A stretch of 64,000 nt of DNA from Pseudomonas sp. SCA2728.1_7 (GCF_018138145.1 NZ_CP073104.1:3906001-3970000), one strand, 5' to 3'. Positions 1-7,856 are shown, counted from the stretch's first letter. The notes: a model not told the origin generated them from the letters alone. Numbers and translations: made by a program.

Positions 1-772
1 TCTCCTCACCCAGTTTGGCCAGCTCAGTATTCACCCAGTCGCGCAGCTCGATATTGCCCTTCTTCACCGCCGGCGCAATCGGCGCTTCGGCACCGAGCTT
101 TTCATCGAGCACGCGATAGCCCGGGTTCTGCTTGGCCCAGCTGAACAACACCAGGTTGTCCTGTGCATAAGCATCGCCACGACCGTTGGCCAAAGCTTGC
201 AGCGATTCGGAGTTTTTCTCGAATTTCAGCAGTTTCCAGTCCGGATGATTCTTGGTAAGCCAGATATCAGCGGTGGTGCCAGTGGTGACGATGGTGGTGC
301 GGGTTGCCAGATCATCGAGTTTTTTCACCGAGCTGCTTTGCGGCACCAACGCCTGCACCGCGACCTTGAGGTTTGGGTTGGTGAACTCCACCGCTTCCTT
401 GCGCTCAGGCGTGACGGTCATGTTGGCGAGGATCAGGTCGACCTTGTCGCTTTGCAGAAACGGAATACGGCTTGCCGGCTCGACGGCAACGAACTCGACC
501 TTGTTTTCATCGCCGAGCAGATCCTTGGCGAAACGCCGGCCAATGTCGGTATCGAAACCGACGTAGCGCCCGGCCTCATCGACAAAACCGAATGGCGGCT
601 TATCGGTAAAGACGCCAACGATCAGTTTGTCGCGAGCCTTGATCTTGTCCAGGTAACCGGCCGGCGCAGTGCTTTCACTGGCGACTTTCGGCTTCGGCGG
701 TTCTTCGGTTTTGCTGCAACCGGCAAGCAAGGCGAGGCTCAGTAGAGGCAGTAAAAAAGCGGCAGTTTTCAT
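1..772 (-). CDS. Polar amino acid ABC transporter, substrate-binding lipoprotein (partial)
   Basis: Periplasmic binding component of a polar amino acid importer (family 3 solute-binding protein). The product starts MKTAAFLLPLLSLALLAGCS, a lipoprotein signal with Cys19 in the lipobox, followed by a Glu/Pro-rich linker. The SBP_bac_3 fold runs from about residue 40 (LIVGVFTDKPPFGFVDEAG, then VDLILANMTVTPERKEAVEFT). 257 codons are present and the C-terminal end lies beyond the window. Its ATG overlaps the stop of the upstream ATPase by 4 bases (ATGA), so it is the last visible gene of a permease-permease-ATPase-binding protein operon. The substrate cannot be read from sequence. Location beside an orphan MetQ and other sulfur genes suggests a sulfur amino acid such as cystine, which is inference. 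Confidence 0.9.
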   Translation of the reverse strand, partial: MKTAAFLLPLLSLALLAGCSKTEEPPKPKVASESTAPAGYLDKIKARDKLIVGVFTDKPPFGFVDEAGRYVGFDTDIGRRFAKDLLGDENKVEFVAVEPASRIPFLQSDKVDLILANMTVTPERKEAVEFTNPNLKVAVQALVPQSSSVKKLDDLATRTTIVTTGTTADIWLTKNHPDWKLLKFEKNSESLQALANGRGDAYAQDNLVLFSWAKQNPGYRVLDEKLGAEAPIAPAVKKGNIELRDWVNTELAKLGEE

Positions 773-1551
773 AACAGTTCCAGTTCCTTTGTCGGATTCG
801 TTTTTGGCAGTGTTGCCACGAAGGAGAACTTCTCCAGAAACTGCTGCGCGCGTGCGGTTTGCGGGTTCGTAAAGAAAATCTCGGGCGGGTTCTGTTCAAG
901 GATGCGCCCGGCATCCATGAACACGATGCGGTCGGCCACCGCGCGGGCGAAGGCCATTTCATGGGTGACGATCAACAGGGTCATGCCTTCGCGAGCGAGG
1001 CCCTGAATGACCTGCAAAACTTCCTTGACCATCTCCGGATCGAGGGCGGCGGTGACTTCGTCGAAGAGCATCACCCGCGGGTTCATGCACAACGAGCGGA
1101 CGATGGCGATGCGTTGCTGCTGGCCGCCGGAGAGCTGACGCGGGAAGGCATCGCGCTTGTCCAAAAGTCCCACGCGTTCAAGCAGCGCTTCGGCTTGTTG
1201 CTGGGCTTCACGGCGCTGACGATTCTGCACCTTGAGCGGGCCGAGCAGCAGGTTGTCGAGCACGCTCATGTGCGGGAACAGGTGATAACTCTGGAACACC
1301 ATACCGATCTGCTGACGGATCTCGCGCCAGTCGGTGGCCTTATCCAGCAGCTCACGGCCGAGGAATTTCAGGCTGCCGCTGTGCGCCTCCTCCAGACCAT
1401 TGAGGCAACGCAGCAAGGTGCTTTTGCCGCAGCCGCTGGGGCCGAGGATGACGATCACTTCACCGCTCTGCACTTGCAGGTCGATGCCGTTGAGCACTTG
1501 CTGCTCGCCATAGAATTTGTTGAAACCGTGAAACTCGATCAATGCGCTCAT
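769..1551 (-). CDS. Polar amino acid ABC transporter, ATP-binding protein
   Basis: Cytoplasmic ATPase (260 aa) that drives the importer encoded by its neighbours, GlnQ/HisP type. Walker A is GPSGCGKS near residues 37-44, the signature is LSGGQQQR near 140-147, and Walker B is VMLFDEVTAALDPE. The usual P after DE is V here, and the sequence after the signature reads IVRSL rather than IARAL. Both are conservative changes and the catalytic Glu is kept. The stop overlaps the start of the binding protein, and the start overlaps the stop of the upstream permease, both as ATGA, which indicates tight translational coupling. The C-terminal 20 residues extend past the usual GlnQ end and look like an unstructured tail. 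Confidence 0.93.
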   Translation of the reverse strand: MSALIEFHGFNKFYGEQQVLNGIDLQVQSGEVIVILGPSGCGKSTLLRCLNGLEEAHSGSLKFLGRELLDKATDWREIRQQIGMVFQSYHLFPHMSVLDNLLLGPLKVQNRQRREAQQQAEALLERVGLLDKRDAFPRQLSGGQQQRIAIVRSLCMNPRVMLFDEVTAALDPEMVKEVLQVIQGLAREGMTLLIVTHEMAFARAVADRIVFMDAGRILEQNPPEIFFTNPQTARAQQFLEKFSFVATLPKTNPTKELELL

Positions 1552-2207
1552 GCTTGCGTCCAGCGCCGCTCCAGCACGCGCGAGGCGGCCGACAACGGGT
1601 AGCAGATGAAAAAGAAAAACAGGAACAGCGCGCCGTAGATCAGCACCGATTCGTAGGTGCGTTCGATGATCTGCTGGCCGACTTTGATCACGTCGACCAC
1701 ACCGATGAGCACCGCCAGCGAGCTGGTCTTGATGATCCGTGTGTAGACGTTGATGGTCGGCGGCGTCATGCGTTTCAGCGCTTGCGGCAGCAGCACGTAA
1801 CCGTAGAGTTGCGCGGCGTTCAAACCAATCGACAGCCCCGCTTCACGCTGGCCGCGTGGTAACGAATGCAGCGCACCGCGCGCCACTTCGCCCACCTCGC
1901 TGGCGCCCCACAGGGACAGCACCAGCACCGCGCACCAGAAACTCGGAATGCTCAGACCAAAGAAAATCGGCAGACCGAAGAACAACAGATACAACCAGAC
2001 CAGCACCGGGATCGCCCGGAATAGCTCCAGGTACACCCGCAGAATCGCGTTCAACCACGTCACGTTCAACGTGCGCAACACCCCGTAGAGCACGCCGCCG
2101 ACAGTGCTGATGGCGATGCTCAGAAAAGAGATCGACAGAGTTTGCCCGGCGCCTTTGGCCAATTGCGGCAACGACACCCAAAGCAATTCAAGACCCGAAC
2201 TGGCCAT
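1548..2207 (-). CDS. Polar amino acid ABC transporter permease (second)
   Basis: Inner-membrane permease of 219 aa in the HisMQ/GltJK family, with about five hydrophobic segments. The cytoplasmic EAA loop is seen as RGALHSLPRGQREAGLSIGLN around residues 110-130 and docks the ATPase. The stop overlaps the ATPase start by 4 bases. The start lies inside the 3' end of the first permease gene (20-base overlap), preceded by GGAGGCTCC-type purine sequence. Two different permeases in one operon imply a heterodimeric channel. Substrate unknown, as for the whole operon. Confidence 0.92.
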   Translation of the reverse strand: MASSGLELLWVSLPQLAKGAGQTLSISFLSIAISTVGGVLYGVLRTLNVTWLNAILRVYLELFRAIPVLVWLYLLFFGLPIFFGLSIPSFWCAVLVLSLWGASEVGEVARGALHSLPRGQREAGLSIGLNAAQLYGYVLLPQALKRMTPPTINVYTRIIKTSSLAVLIGVVDVIKVGQQIIERTYESVLIYGALFLFFFFICYPLSAASRVLERRWTQA

Positions 2208-2853
2208 GCTGGAGCCTCCTTTCCAGACGGCTGAGCAGCAGCGACAGCGGCAAGAACAACAGCACGCAGATCAGCGTCAGCACGGCGAGCATTTCGTAGG
2301 TTTTGTAATACAGCGCGATGTAGCTCTTGGTGGTGTAGAGGATTTCCGGCACCGCCACCGCCGAGACCACGGTGGTTTCCTTGAGCAGGAAAATGAAATT
2401 GGCGAACAGCGACGGCAGGCTGAGGATCCCCGCTTGCGGCAGGATCACATAGCGCAGCAACTGGCCGTGGGACAGACCGATAGAGCGCCCTGATTCCAGT
2501 TGCGCCTGCGGCACCGCATCGACGCCGGCGCGCAGCACTTCGGTGAGGTAGGCGCCGCCGAGAAAGGTCATGGTGATGATTGCGGCGGTGAAACCGGAAA
2601 CCTGGATCCCCACTGCCGGCAAGGCGAAGTAGACGAAAAACAACTGGATCAACAGCGGCGTGTTGCGCGCCAGTTCCACATACAGGCCGACCAGTTTTTG
2701 CAGGTATGGCGTGCGGAACACCAGAATCGTCGCGTTGAGCAGCGCCACCAGCAACGAGGTGCCAATGGCGATAAAACCCACCTGCAGCGTCACGCCCACG
2801 GCCTTAAGAAACGCCGGCAGGGTGCTGAGGATAAATGCGTAATCGAAAGTCAT
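2188..2853 (-). CDS. Polar amino acid ABC transporter permease (first gene of operon)
   Basis: Inner-membrane permease of 221 aa, HisMQ family, first gene of the four-gene operon running leftward off the window. The EAA loop is RAGVDAVPQAQLESGRSIGL around residues 108-128. Hydrophobic segments lie at about 15-45, 60-80, 85-105 and 180-210. The upstream region (2854-3135) carries an AT-rich promoter-like stretch (TATACCTATAAAG on the minus strand) and the GGAATAAGAAG motif shared with other sulfur genes in this window, so control by sulfur status (CysB) is plausible but inferred. Confidence 0.92.
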   Translation of the reverse strand: MTFDYAFILSTLPAFLKAVGVTLQVGFIAIGTSLLVALLNATILVFRTPYLQKLVGLYVELARNTPLLIQLFFVYFALPAVGIQVSGFTAAIITMTFLGGAYLTEVLRAGVDAVPQAQLESGRSIGLSHGQLLRYVILPQAGILSLPSLFANFIFLLKETTVVSAVAVPEILYTTKSYIALYYKTYEMLAVLTLICVLLFLPLSLLLSRLERRLQHGQFGS

Positions 2854-3013
2854 GAAACGTCCTGGACGCCGCTCGGTAAGCGACGGTGGTGCAGTCCGTG
2901 GACAGCGGATGGCTGTCCGGCAAGCACCGACTTTATAGGTATAAAAACAAGAATTTAAATACCGTTAAAGCATATTGATATCACCCAAAAAACTATCCTG
3001 TGGGTTTGCCGGG

Positions 3014-3034
3014 AAGGAATAAGAAGGCTATTTT
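3014..3034 (-). promoter_or_regulatory. Putative sulfur-starvation (CysB-like) site
   Basis: The plus strand reads AAGGAATAAGAAGGCTATTT. The same block occurs at 6379-6397 (AAGGAATAAGAAGCTATTT), and a related one at 17410-17430. All lie 60-180 bp upstream of leftward genes with a sulfur or sulfur-linked context. The complementary TTATTCC core resembles what is known of CysB-bound promoters in enteric bacteria. Assignment to CysB is inference. Confidence 0.4.
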
Positions 3035-3135
3035 CCTTTGCGCTGTAGGACGGATCTTTTTTTCACGAAAGCCCTCCAAGGACGAACAGCTTTTGGCCAG
3101 ACTCCCCCGGCCAAACCCATAACAAGGAAGAAAAC

Positions 3136-3225
3136 ATGGACGTAAAAGTGCCGCAGCGACTGGATCCGCAGGAGATTGTGAAATTGTTGGTGGCGTTGAG
3201 GCGGGCGTTGAAGGCTGCAGCGTAA
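3136..3225 (+). CDS. Unrecognised 29-residue small ORF
   Basis: A 29-codon ORF starting MDVKVPQRLDPQEIVKLL, with a strong ribosome site (CAAGGAAG, 5 bases before the ATG) and a TAA stop. After Pro10 the peptide can form one amphipathic helix with basic residues (K16, R22, R23, K26). It contains no Met beyond the initiator and no Cys, like several sulfur-starvation products in this window. It is divergent from the ABC operon and shares its upstream region, and a large repeat array begins 6 bases after the stop. No family is recognised. It could be a real small protein, a leader peptide or chance; the good Shine-Dalgarno sequence argues for translation. Confidence 0.45.
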   Translation: MDVKVPQRLDPQEIVKLLVALRRALKAAA

Positions 3226-3230
3226 GTCAA

Positions 3231-3702
3231 AAGCCCCTCACCCCAGCCCTCTCCCGGAGGGAGAGGGAGCTAACCGAGGTGTCTTGCGTCATACATCGAC
3301 CTGAAAGACCGAGTCGATTATGAATTCAGCAGAGATCTTTCACATCGGCGTACTTCTACAGCATCCCCCAATCAGTCCCCTCACCCCAGCCCTCTCCCGA
3401 AGGGAGAGGGCTGGGGTGAGGTGTCTGGCGTTTTGCATCGACCTGAAAGACTGAGTCGATTATGGATTCGGCAGAAATCTTTCACATCGGCGTACCTCTA
3501 CAGCATCCCCCAATCAGTCCCCTCACCCCAGCCCTCTCCCGGAGGGAGAGGGAGCCGACCGAGGTGTATGGCGTATTACGTCGACCTGAATCATCGAGTC
3601 GATTATGAATTCAGCAGAGATCTTTCACGTCGGCGTACCTCTACAGCATCCCCCAATCAGTCCCCTCTCCCTTCGGGAGAGGGCTAGGGTGAGGGGCTTT
3701 TT
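3231..3702. repeat. Tandem array of an intergenic palindromic repeat (three ~143-bp units)
   Basis: Blocks starting CCCCTCACCCCAGCCCTCTC lie at about 3233, 3377 and 3519, spaced 142-144 bp, and an inverted copy (GGGCTAGGGTGAGGGGC) closes the array at 3680-3697. Each unit also carries TCGACCTGAA...GAGTCGATTATG and CGGCGTACCTCTACAGCATC. Single copies of the same element lie at 6447-6612, 16214-16395 and 23963-24141. The terminal inverted repeats make it MITE-like. It fills most of the 930-base gap 2854-3783, together with the small ORF and a terminator. Confidence 0.85.
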
Positions 3703-3715
3703 CAACGCACACACA

Positions 3716-3751
3716 AAAACGCCGATGCCCATCACTGGCCATCGGCGTTTT
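3716..3751 (-). terminator. Rho-independent terminator of metQ
   Basis: A 12-bp stem, AAAACGCCGATG paired with CATCGGCGTTTT, with an 11-base loop. It ends in T residues on the strand that transcribes metQ, 32 bases after its stop. Confidence 0.8.
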
Positions 3752-3783
3752 CACACCTTGAAGGGGTTCACTCAAGCGTCAGA

Positions 3784-4581
3784 TCAGAACGCCGGCAGTA
3801 CCGCGCCGTTGTACTTCTTCTCGATGAACGCTTTGACTTCCGGGCTGGTCAGGGCTTTGGCCAACTTCTGGATCGCGTCGCTGTTCTTGTTGTCCTCACG
3901 GGCCACCAGGAAGTTCACGTACGGCGAGTCAGCGCCTTCAATCACCAGCGCATCTTTCTGCGGGTTCAGTTTGGCTTCCAGCGCGTAGTTGGTGTTGATC
4001 ATGTCCAGGTCAACTTCTTTCAGAACGCGTGGCAGCAGGGCCGATTCCAGTTCCTTGAACTTGAAGTTGTGCGGGTTCTTGGCGATGTCTTTTGGCGTTG
4101 CCAGAGCGTTTTTCGGGTCTTTCAGTTCGATCAGGCCAGCCTTCTGCAGCAGGATCAGGGCGCGGCCGCTGTTGCTGCCTTCGTTCGGGATGGCGATGGT
4201 GGCGCCGTCCGGCAGTTCAGCCAGGGTCTTGTACTTGCTCGAATAACCACCGAACGGTTCAACGTGAACGCCCTGCACGGTCACCAGGTACTTGGACTTG
4301 TCGTCCTTGTATTTGCCCTGGTTGAAGCTGTTCAGGTACGGCAGGGTCTGGAAGTAGTTGGCGTCCAGACGCTTCTCGCCAACCTGTACGTTCGGCTGAA
4401 CGTAGTCGGTGAACACCTTGATTTCCAGATCCACGCCTTCTTTGGCCAGGGTCGGTTTGATCAGCTCAAGGATTTCAGCGTGCGGCACCGGGGTCGCGGC
4501 AACCACCAGTTTCTCGCCGGCATTGGCCAGGGAAGCAGTCAGAGCAGCCGCCAATGCGGTAAACAACAGAACCTTTTTCAT
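3784..4581 (-). CDS. metQ: MetQ/NlpA-family methionine-type substrate-binding protein
   Basis: Periplasmic binding protein (265 aa) of the MetQ/NlpA family, which binds methionine or related sulfur compounds for a MetNI importer. It starts MKKVLLFTALAAALTASLANA with a predicted Sec cleavage after ANA (residue 21). It has no lipobox Cys, so it is probably soluble. Core motifs include VVAATPVPHAEILE and ANYFQTLPYL, and the binding-cleft region IPNEGSNSGRALILL. The mature protein has one Met and no Cys. No metN or metI lies nearby, so it must use a transporter encoded elsewhere. The gene stands alone, with its own terminator and a 166-base upstream gap holding GGAATATGAAGC, related to the putative CysB site. 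Confidence 0.9.
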   Translation of the reverse strand: MKKVLLFTALAAALTASLANAGEKLVVAATPVPHAEILELIKPTLAKEGVDLEIKVFTDYVQPNVQVGEKRLDANYFQTLPYLNSFNQGKYKDDKSKYLVTVQGVHVEPFGGYSSKYKTLAELPDGATIAIPNEGSNSGRALILLQKAGLIELKDPKNALATPKDIAKNPHNFKFKELESALLPRVLKEVDLDMINTNYALEAKLNPQKDALVIEGADSPYVNFLVAREDNKNSDAIQKLAKALTSPEVKAFIEKKYNGAVLPAF

Positions 4582-4747
4582 GCAGTGTCCTTATCGAAAA
4601 TCACGGTCGTCATCGACGACGGCATTAATACGTGTGCCAGTGAAGTGATATCGCTGGCGTGGGTCGGACAATACCGGGATTTTTTATTCCCGGACAATAA
4701 CGTTTATTCAGCTTCATATTCCATTTTGTTCATGTTGAACGAAACGG

Positions 4748-5680
4748 TTACAACGCCTCACCCAAACGAATCAGCAAATCTTTCAATGCCTTACGCTCAT
4801 CGACGCTGCCGCCGATGTTGATTTGTGCAACCAGTCGCTCGATCTGAAGCTGCGGCCCAGACACCTCGGGCAGATTCAGGTGCTCCGGCAGAATTTCGTC
4901 ACCGGTACTCACCAGCAGGGCAAAGTGAATGACGTTTTCCAGCTCGCGGGTGTTGCCCGGCCAGCTGTGTTGTTCGAGCACGTGCTGCGCTGCTTCGCTG
5001 ATCAGCGGCACAGGCAGGTCGAGGCGCTGGCTATAGATGCCAAGGAAGTACTCGGCCAACGAGAGGATATCGCCGATACGCGCGCGCAACGCCGGCAACT
5101 CGAGATGACCTTCGCTGAGGTAGTGATAAAGCCGCTCGTGGAATTTCCCGGCGTCCACTGCTTGCGCAAGATCGATGCTGGTCGCCGCGACCAGGCGCAC
5201 ATCCACCGGGCTCGGCTGATGCGCACCGACACGGGTGACTTCGTGGTTCTCCAGGGCGGCGAGCAGTTTGATCTGGATCGGCAGCGGCAAATCGCCGATT
5301 TCATCGAGGTACAGCGTGCCGCCGTTGGCCGAACCGAACCAGCCTGCACGGCTGCTGGCCGAGCCGCTGTAACTGCCGGCGGCATAGCCGAACAGTTCGG
5401 CATCGGCGTAGGTCGGGCTGATCGCACCGCAATTGACCGAAACGAACAGGCCGCTGCGGTCACTGGCGCGATGGATGTGGCGAGCGAGCAATTCTTTACC
5501 CGTACCGGTCTCGCCACGGATCAATACCGAGGTCGAGCGCGGCGCCAATTGCTCCAGCTCTTCACGTAACTGACGTGAGCGTGGGTCGACAAACACCAAT
5601 GCCTTGGCGCGAATGCTCAGGGGGCTTTTTTCCGCGTCAGGAAAGGTCAGCAATGGCTGACCGAAGGTTTCGAAACTCAT
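4748..5680 (-). CDS. sfnR: SfnR-like sigma-54-dependent activator, apparently without DNA-binding HTH
   Basis: AAA+ activator of sigma-54 RNA polymerase (310 aa), most like SfnR, which activates sulfone/methanesulfonate genes under sulfur limitation in P. putida. It has no N-terminal sensory domain. Walker A is GETGTGKE at 56-63 and Walker B is GTLYLDEIGD at 121-130. The arginine-finger region is FHERLYHYLSEGHLELPALR. The sigma-54 contact loop, normally GAFTGA, reads GSYSGS at 102-107, a Thr-to-Ser change. After the AAA+ domain (about residue 265) only 45 residues remain and no Fis-type helix-turn-helix is visible. The gene stops at a genuine TAA. It lies between metQ and a hydrolase, consistent with sulfur control. 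The exact target is unknown. Confidence 0.75.
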   Translation of the reverse strand: MSFETFGQPLLTFPDAEKSPLSIRAKALVFVDPRSRQLREELEQLAPRSTSVLIRGETGTGKELLARHIHRASDRSGLFVSVNCGAISPTYADAELFGYAAGSYSGSASSRAGWFGSANGGTLYLDEIGDLPLPIQIKLLAALENHEVTRVGAHQPSPVDVRLVAATSIDLAQAVDAGKFHERLYHYLSEGHLELPALRARIGDILSLAEYFLGIYSQRLDLPVPLISEAAQHVLEQHSWPGNTRELENVIHFALLVSTGDEILPEHLNLPEVSGPQLQIERLVAQINIGGSVDERKALKDLLIRLGEAL

Positions 5681-5734
5681 GGCAGACTCCCGCCCAAAAC
5701 CGCCGGGAGACGGGGGCGTTGAAAGAAATAAAAA

Positions 5735-6316
5735 TCAGGCGCGGCGGCGAGCGTGGTGTTCCATGCGGTTTTGCAGGCGATAGAGATAAGCAAAACCCTG
5801 CTCCCAGCGCTGATGCCCGGACTTGACGTTGATGTGTCCGGCACCGGCGAGAATCCCCGCCTCGGCGCCCCAGTTGCGCGCCAGCTCCAGCGCTCGCGGT
5901 GCACTGACGGCAGCATCGTTATCGGAGCTGACCACCTGGCTTGGAAATGGCAGCAGATCGGTCGGAATCGGTGCGAAATTGCGCAGCGCCGGCGCGCACG
6001 CTGGGCGCTCGACATCGGCCGGCGCAACCAGCAAGGCGCCGCGTACCTGACGCAGGTATTGCAACGGCGCCGTGGCCGCCCAATGGGCAACCGTGACGCA
6101 GCCCAGGCTGTGGGCGATAAGGATCACTGGCGTGCTGTCGGCAGCAATCGCTTCGGCCAATGCCGCGACCCAGTCTTCACGACGCGGCGTCAGCCAATCG
6201 TCCTGCTCGACTCGCGCGCTGTTCGGCAGGCTGTTCTGCCAGTGGCTTTGCCAATGATCTTCTGGCGATCCTTGCCAGCCCGGCACAATCAGGTAGCGGA
6301 TTGATTCGTTGCGCAT
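5735..6316 (-). CDS. RBBP9/YdeN-family alpha/beta hydrolase
   Basis: Small serine hydrolase (193 aa) of the RBBP9/YdeN family (PF06821). The family start is IRYLIVPGWQGSPEDHWQSHW, the nucleophile elbow is AHSLGCV around residues 68-74 (Ser70), the acid may be in VVSSDND near 130, and the catalytic His is in AGAGHINVKSGH near 160. Substrate unknown; the family is mostly uncharacterised in bacteria. It is 54 bases upstream of the SfnR-like gene on the same strand, so the two may be co-transcribed. Its promoter region carries the putative CysB site at 6379-6397, linking it to sulfur metabolism by inference. The ATG is preceded by GGAGAGCTCCCC-type sequence. Confidence 0.85.
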   Translation of the reverse strand: MRNESIRYLIVPGWQGSPEDHWQSHWQNSLPNSARVEQDDWLTPRREDWVAALAEAIAADSTPVILIAHSLGCVTVAHWAATAPLQYLRQVRGALLVAPADVERPACAPALRNFAPIPTDLLPFPSQVVSSDNDAAVSAPRALELARNWGAEAGILAGAGHINVKSGHQRWEQGFAYLYRLQNRMEHHARRRA

Positions 6317-6378
6317 GGGGAGCTCTCCTGCGTCGTGTCTGTTCCTGAACGAGTATAGGGAGGGGATTTATATTCGTT

Positions 6379-6397
6379 AAGGAATAAGAAGCTATTT
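6379..6397 (-). promoter_or_regulatory. Putative sulfur-starvation (CysB-like) site upstream of the hydrolase
   Basis: The plus strand reads AAGGAATAAGAAGCTATTT, nearly identical to 3014-3034. It is 63 bases from the hydrolase start, with an AT-rich stretch (AACGAATATAAATCC on the minus strand) following as a likely core promoter. The regulator is inferred. Confidence 0.4.
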
Positions 6398-6446
6398 ATT
6401 AAGATCTGAAATGAATATGAGTATTGTGTATGACTTTAGATCCTTT

Positions 6447-6612
6447 CCCCCTCACCCCAGCCCTCTCCCCCAAGGGGGCGAGGGGGAAAGGGAGCCGATC
6501 TATGCGGTTTTCAGATTTGGAGTTCGACTGGATATTTCAGATCGGCGTATAGCGGCCAAACAACGCGGTCAGTCCCCTCTCCCTCCGGGAGAGGGCTAGG
6601 GTGAGGGGCTTT
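6447..6612. repeat. Single copy of the CCCCTCACCCCAGCCC palindromic element
   Basis: The left arm is CCCCTCACCCCAGCCCTCTC at 6447 and the right inverted arm GAGAGGGCTAGGGTGAGGGG ends at 6609. The interior again holds GATCGGCGTA-like sequence. It fills most of the 366-base gap between exbD and the hydrolase. No gene is seen in the gap. Confidence 0.8.
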
Positions 6613-6626
6613 TCTCCCTGCCAGAA

Positions 6627-6670
6627 ATAAAAAAAGGGCCGCACCCTGCCAAGGAGACGGCCCCGGAAAA
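6627..6670 (-). terminator. Terminator of tonB-exbB-exbD
   Basis: On the minus strand GGGGCCG pairs with CGGCCCC-type sequence around a 16-base loop, followed by seven T residues, just after the exbD stop. Confidence 0.65.
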
Positions 6671-6682
6671 ACGTTAAATCTG

Positions 6683-7084
6683 TCACCGCGCAGTAATCAC
6701 CGACAACTTGGTAATCCCCGCTCGTTCAATCGAAGCCATCGCCCGCGCCACTTCGCCGTAGTTCACCCCGTCATCGGCCTGCAATTGCACGCGCACTTCC
6801 GGGTCCTTGGCCTTGGCCGACTTGAGGTTGAATTCCAGCAAGTCCGGCTGAATCTCATCCTTGTTGATAAACAGTTTGCCGGCACCATCAATGCTCACCA
6901 CCAGCGGATCCTTCTGCTCGACCGGCGCCACCGCTTCGGTCTTCGGCAGATTGATCGGGATCGCATTGGTCAGCAGCGGCGCGGTGACGATAAACACCAC
7001 CAGCAGCACCAGCATCACGTCCACCAGCGGCGTCACGTTGATCTCGCTGAGTACCTCATCACTGTCTTGCGTGGAGAAGGCCAT
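6683..7084 (-). CDS. exbD: ExbD-type biopolymer transport protein
   Basis: Energy-transducing inner-membrane subunit (133 aa) that, with ExbB, couples proton flow to TonB. It has the short N-terminus, a single transmembrane helix with the essential acid (INVTPLVDVMLVLLVVF, Asp22), and a periplasmic domain to the end. Length is normal. It follows exbB by one base and ends at a terminator, closing the tonB-exbB-exbD operon. Position beside a sulfate-ester TonB receptor, and an operator copy in front of tonB, suggest that the set serves SftP rather than iron uptake (inference). Confidence 0.92.
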   Translation of the reverse strand: MAFSTQDSDEVLSEINVTPLVDVMLVLLVVFIVTAPLLTNAIPINLPKTEAVAPVEQKDPLVVSIDGAGKLFINKDEIQPDLLEFNLKSAKAKDPEVRVQLQADDGVNYGEVARAMASIERAGITKLSVITAR

Positions 7085-7085
7085 A

Positions 7086-7811
7086 TCAGGACGCCTCCTT
7101 CACTTTTGCCGCGTTGCCGGTTGCCGCGACCTTGTGCGCGGTCGGATGAATCAACACGCGGAACGCACTCTTCTGCGCCAGGCTGTAGAAGTCGTGGGCG
7201 AAGTCATCCAGATCCGCCGCCGTCAGTTTCAACCGGCGCAAAAAGTAGTTGTAAACCAGCACCGCCGGCACCGCGACGGCGATACCCACGCCCGTTGCGA
7301 CCAGTGCCGCACCGATCGGGCCGGCCACCGTTTCCAGGCTCGCCGAGCCAGCCGCGCTGATGCCTTTCAACGCCTCCATGATTCCCCATACCGTGCCGAA
7401 CAAACCAATGAACGGCGACGTACTGCCAATACTGGCGACCACTGCCAGACCGGTTTCCAGCGAACGGCGTTCGCGGACAATTTGCTGACGCAGGGCGCGC
7501 TCCAGTCGATCCTGATGGTTGATCGCCTGGCTCAAATCCGTGGCCTGTGGCGCCTCACCTACTTGAATCGCTGCGTAACCGGCCTGTGCCACCCGGGCCG
7601 CAGCGCCGGGTTGGGTTTCGCTCAATTCAGCGGCGGAATCGAGACTCGACGCCGCCCAGAAACGTTTATGAAACTTGCGATCCTGTGCCTTCAGACGACC
7701 GAACTGCACAGCCTTGAGCAATGCCAGACCCCAGGTGGCGACGGAAAAAACCACCAGCAGCCAGATCACCGCGCTTTCGATGGATTCCAGTGGAGATGCC
7801 AGTAACGTCAT
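7086..7811 (-). CDS. exbB: ExbB/TolQ-type proton channel protein
   Basis: Inner-membrane proton-channel subunit (241 aa) of the MotA/TolQ/ExbB family. Three membrane helices lie at about 14-34, 125-150 and 165-195. The conserved ASIGSTSPFIGLFGTVWGIM segment and the GPIGAALVATGVGIAVAVPA helix are present. It works with ExbD to energise TonB. It sits 45 bases after tonB and one base before exbD, in the same orientation. The N-terminus lacks the long periplasmic extension of the other Pseudomonas ExbB type. Confidence 0.92.
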   Translation of the reverse strand: MTLLASPLESIESAVIWLLVVFSVATWGLALLKAVQFGRLKAQDRKFHKRFWAASSLDSAAELSETQPGAAARVAQAGYAAIQVGEAPQATDLSQAINHQDRLERALRQQIVRERRSLETGLAVVASIGSTSPFIGLFGTVWGIMEALKGISAAGSASLETVAGPIGAALVATGVGIAVAVPAVLVYNYFLRRLKLTAADLDDFAHDFYSLAQKSAFRVLIHPTAHKVAATGNAAKVKEAS

Positions 7812-7856
7812 GATGTATTCCCTCGTGTAAACGTTTCGCGCGAATTTGGTTTCGGT

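Noticed and set aside
3231..3702. CRISPR-like periodic repeat
   Set aside because: The units are ~143 bp with nearly identical interiors and an inverted end. There are no unique spacers and no cas genes.
4582..4747. SAM or other riboswitch upstream of metQ
   Set aside because: The 166-base gap has no SAM-type conserved core or leader terminator that I can recognise.
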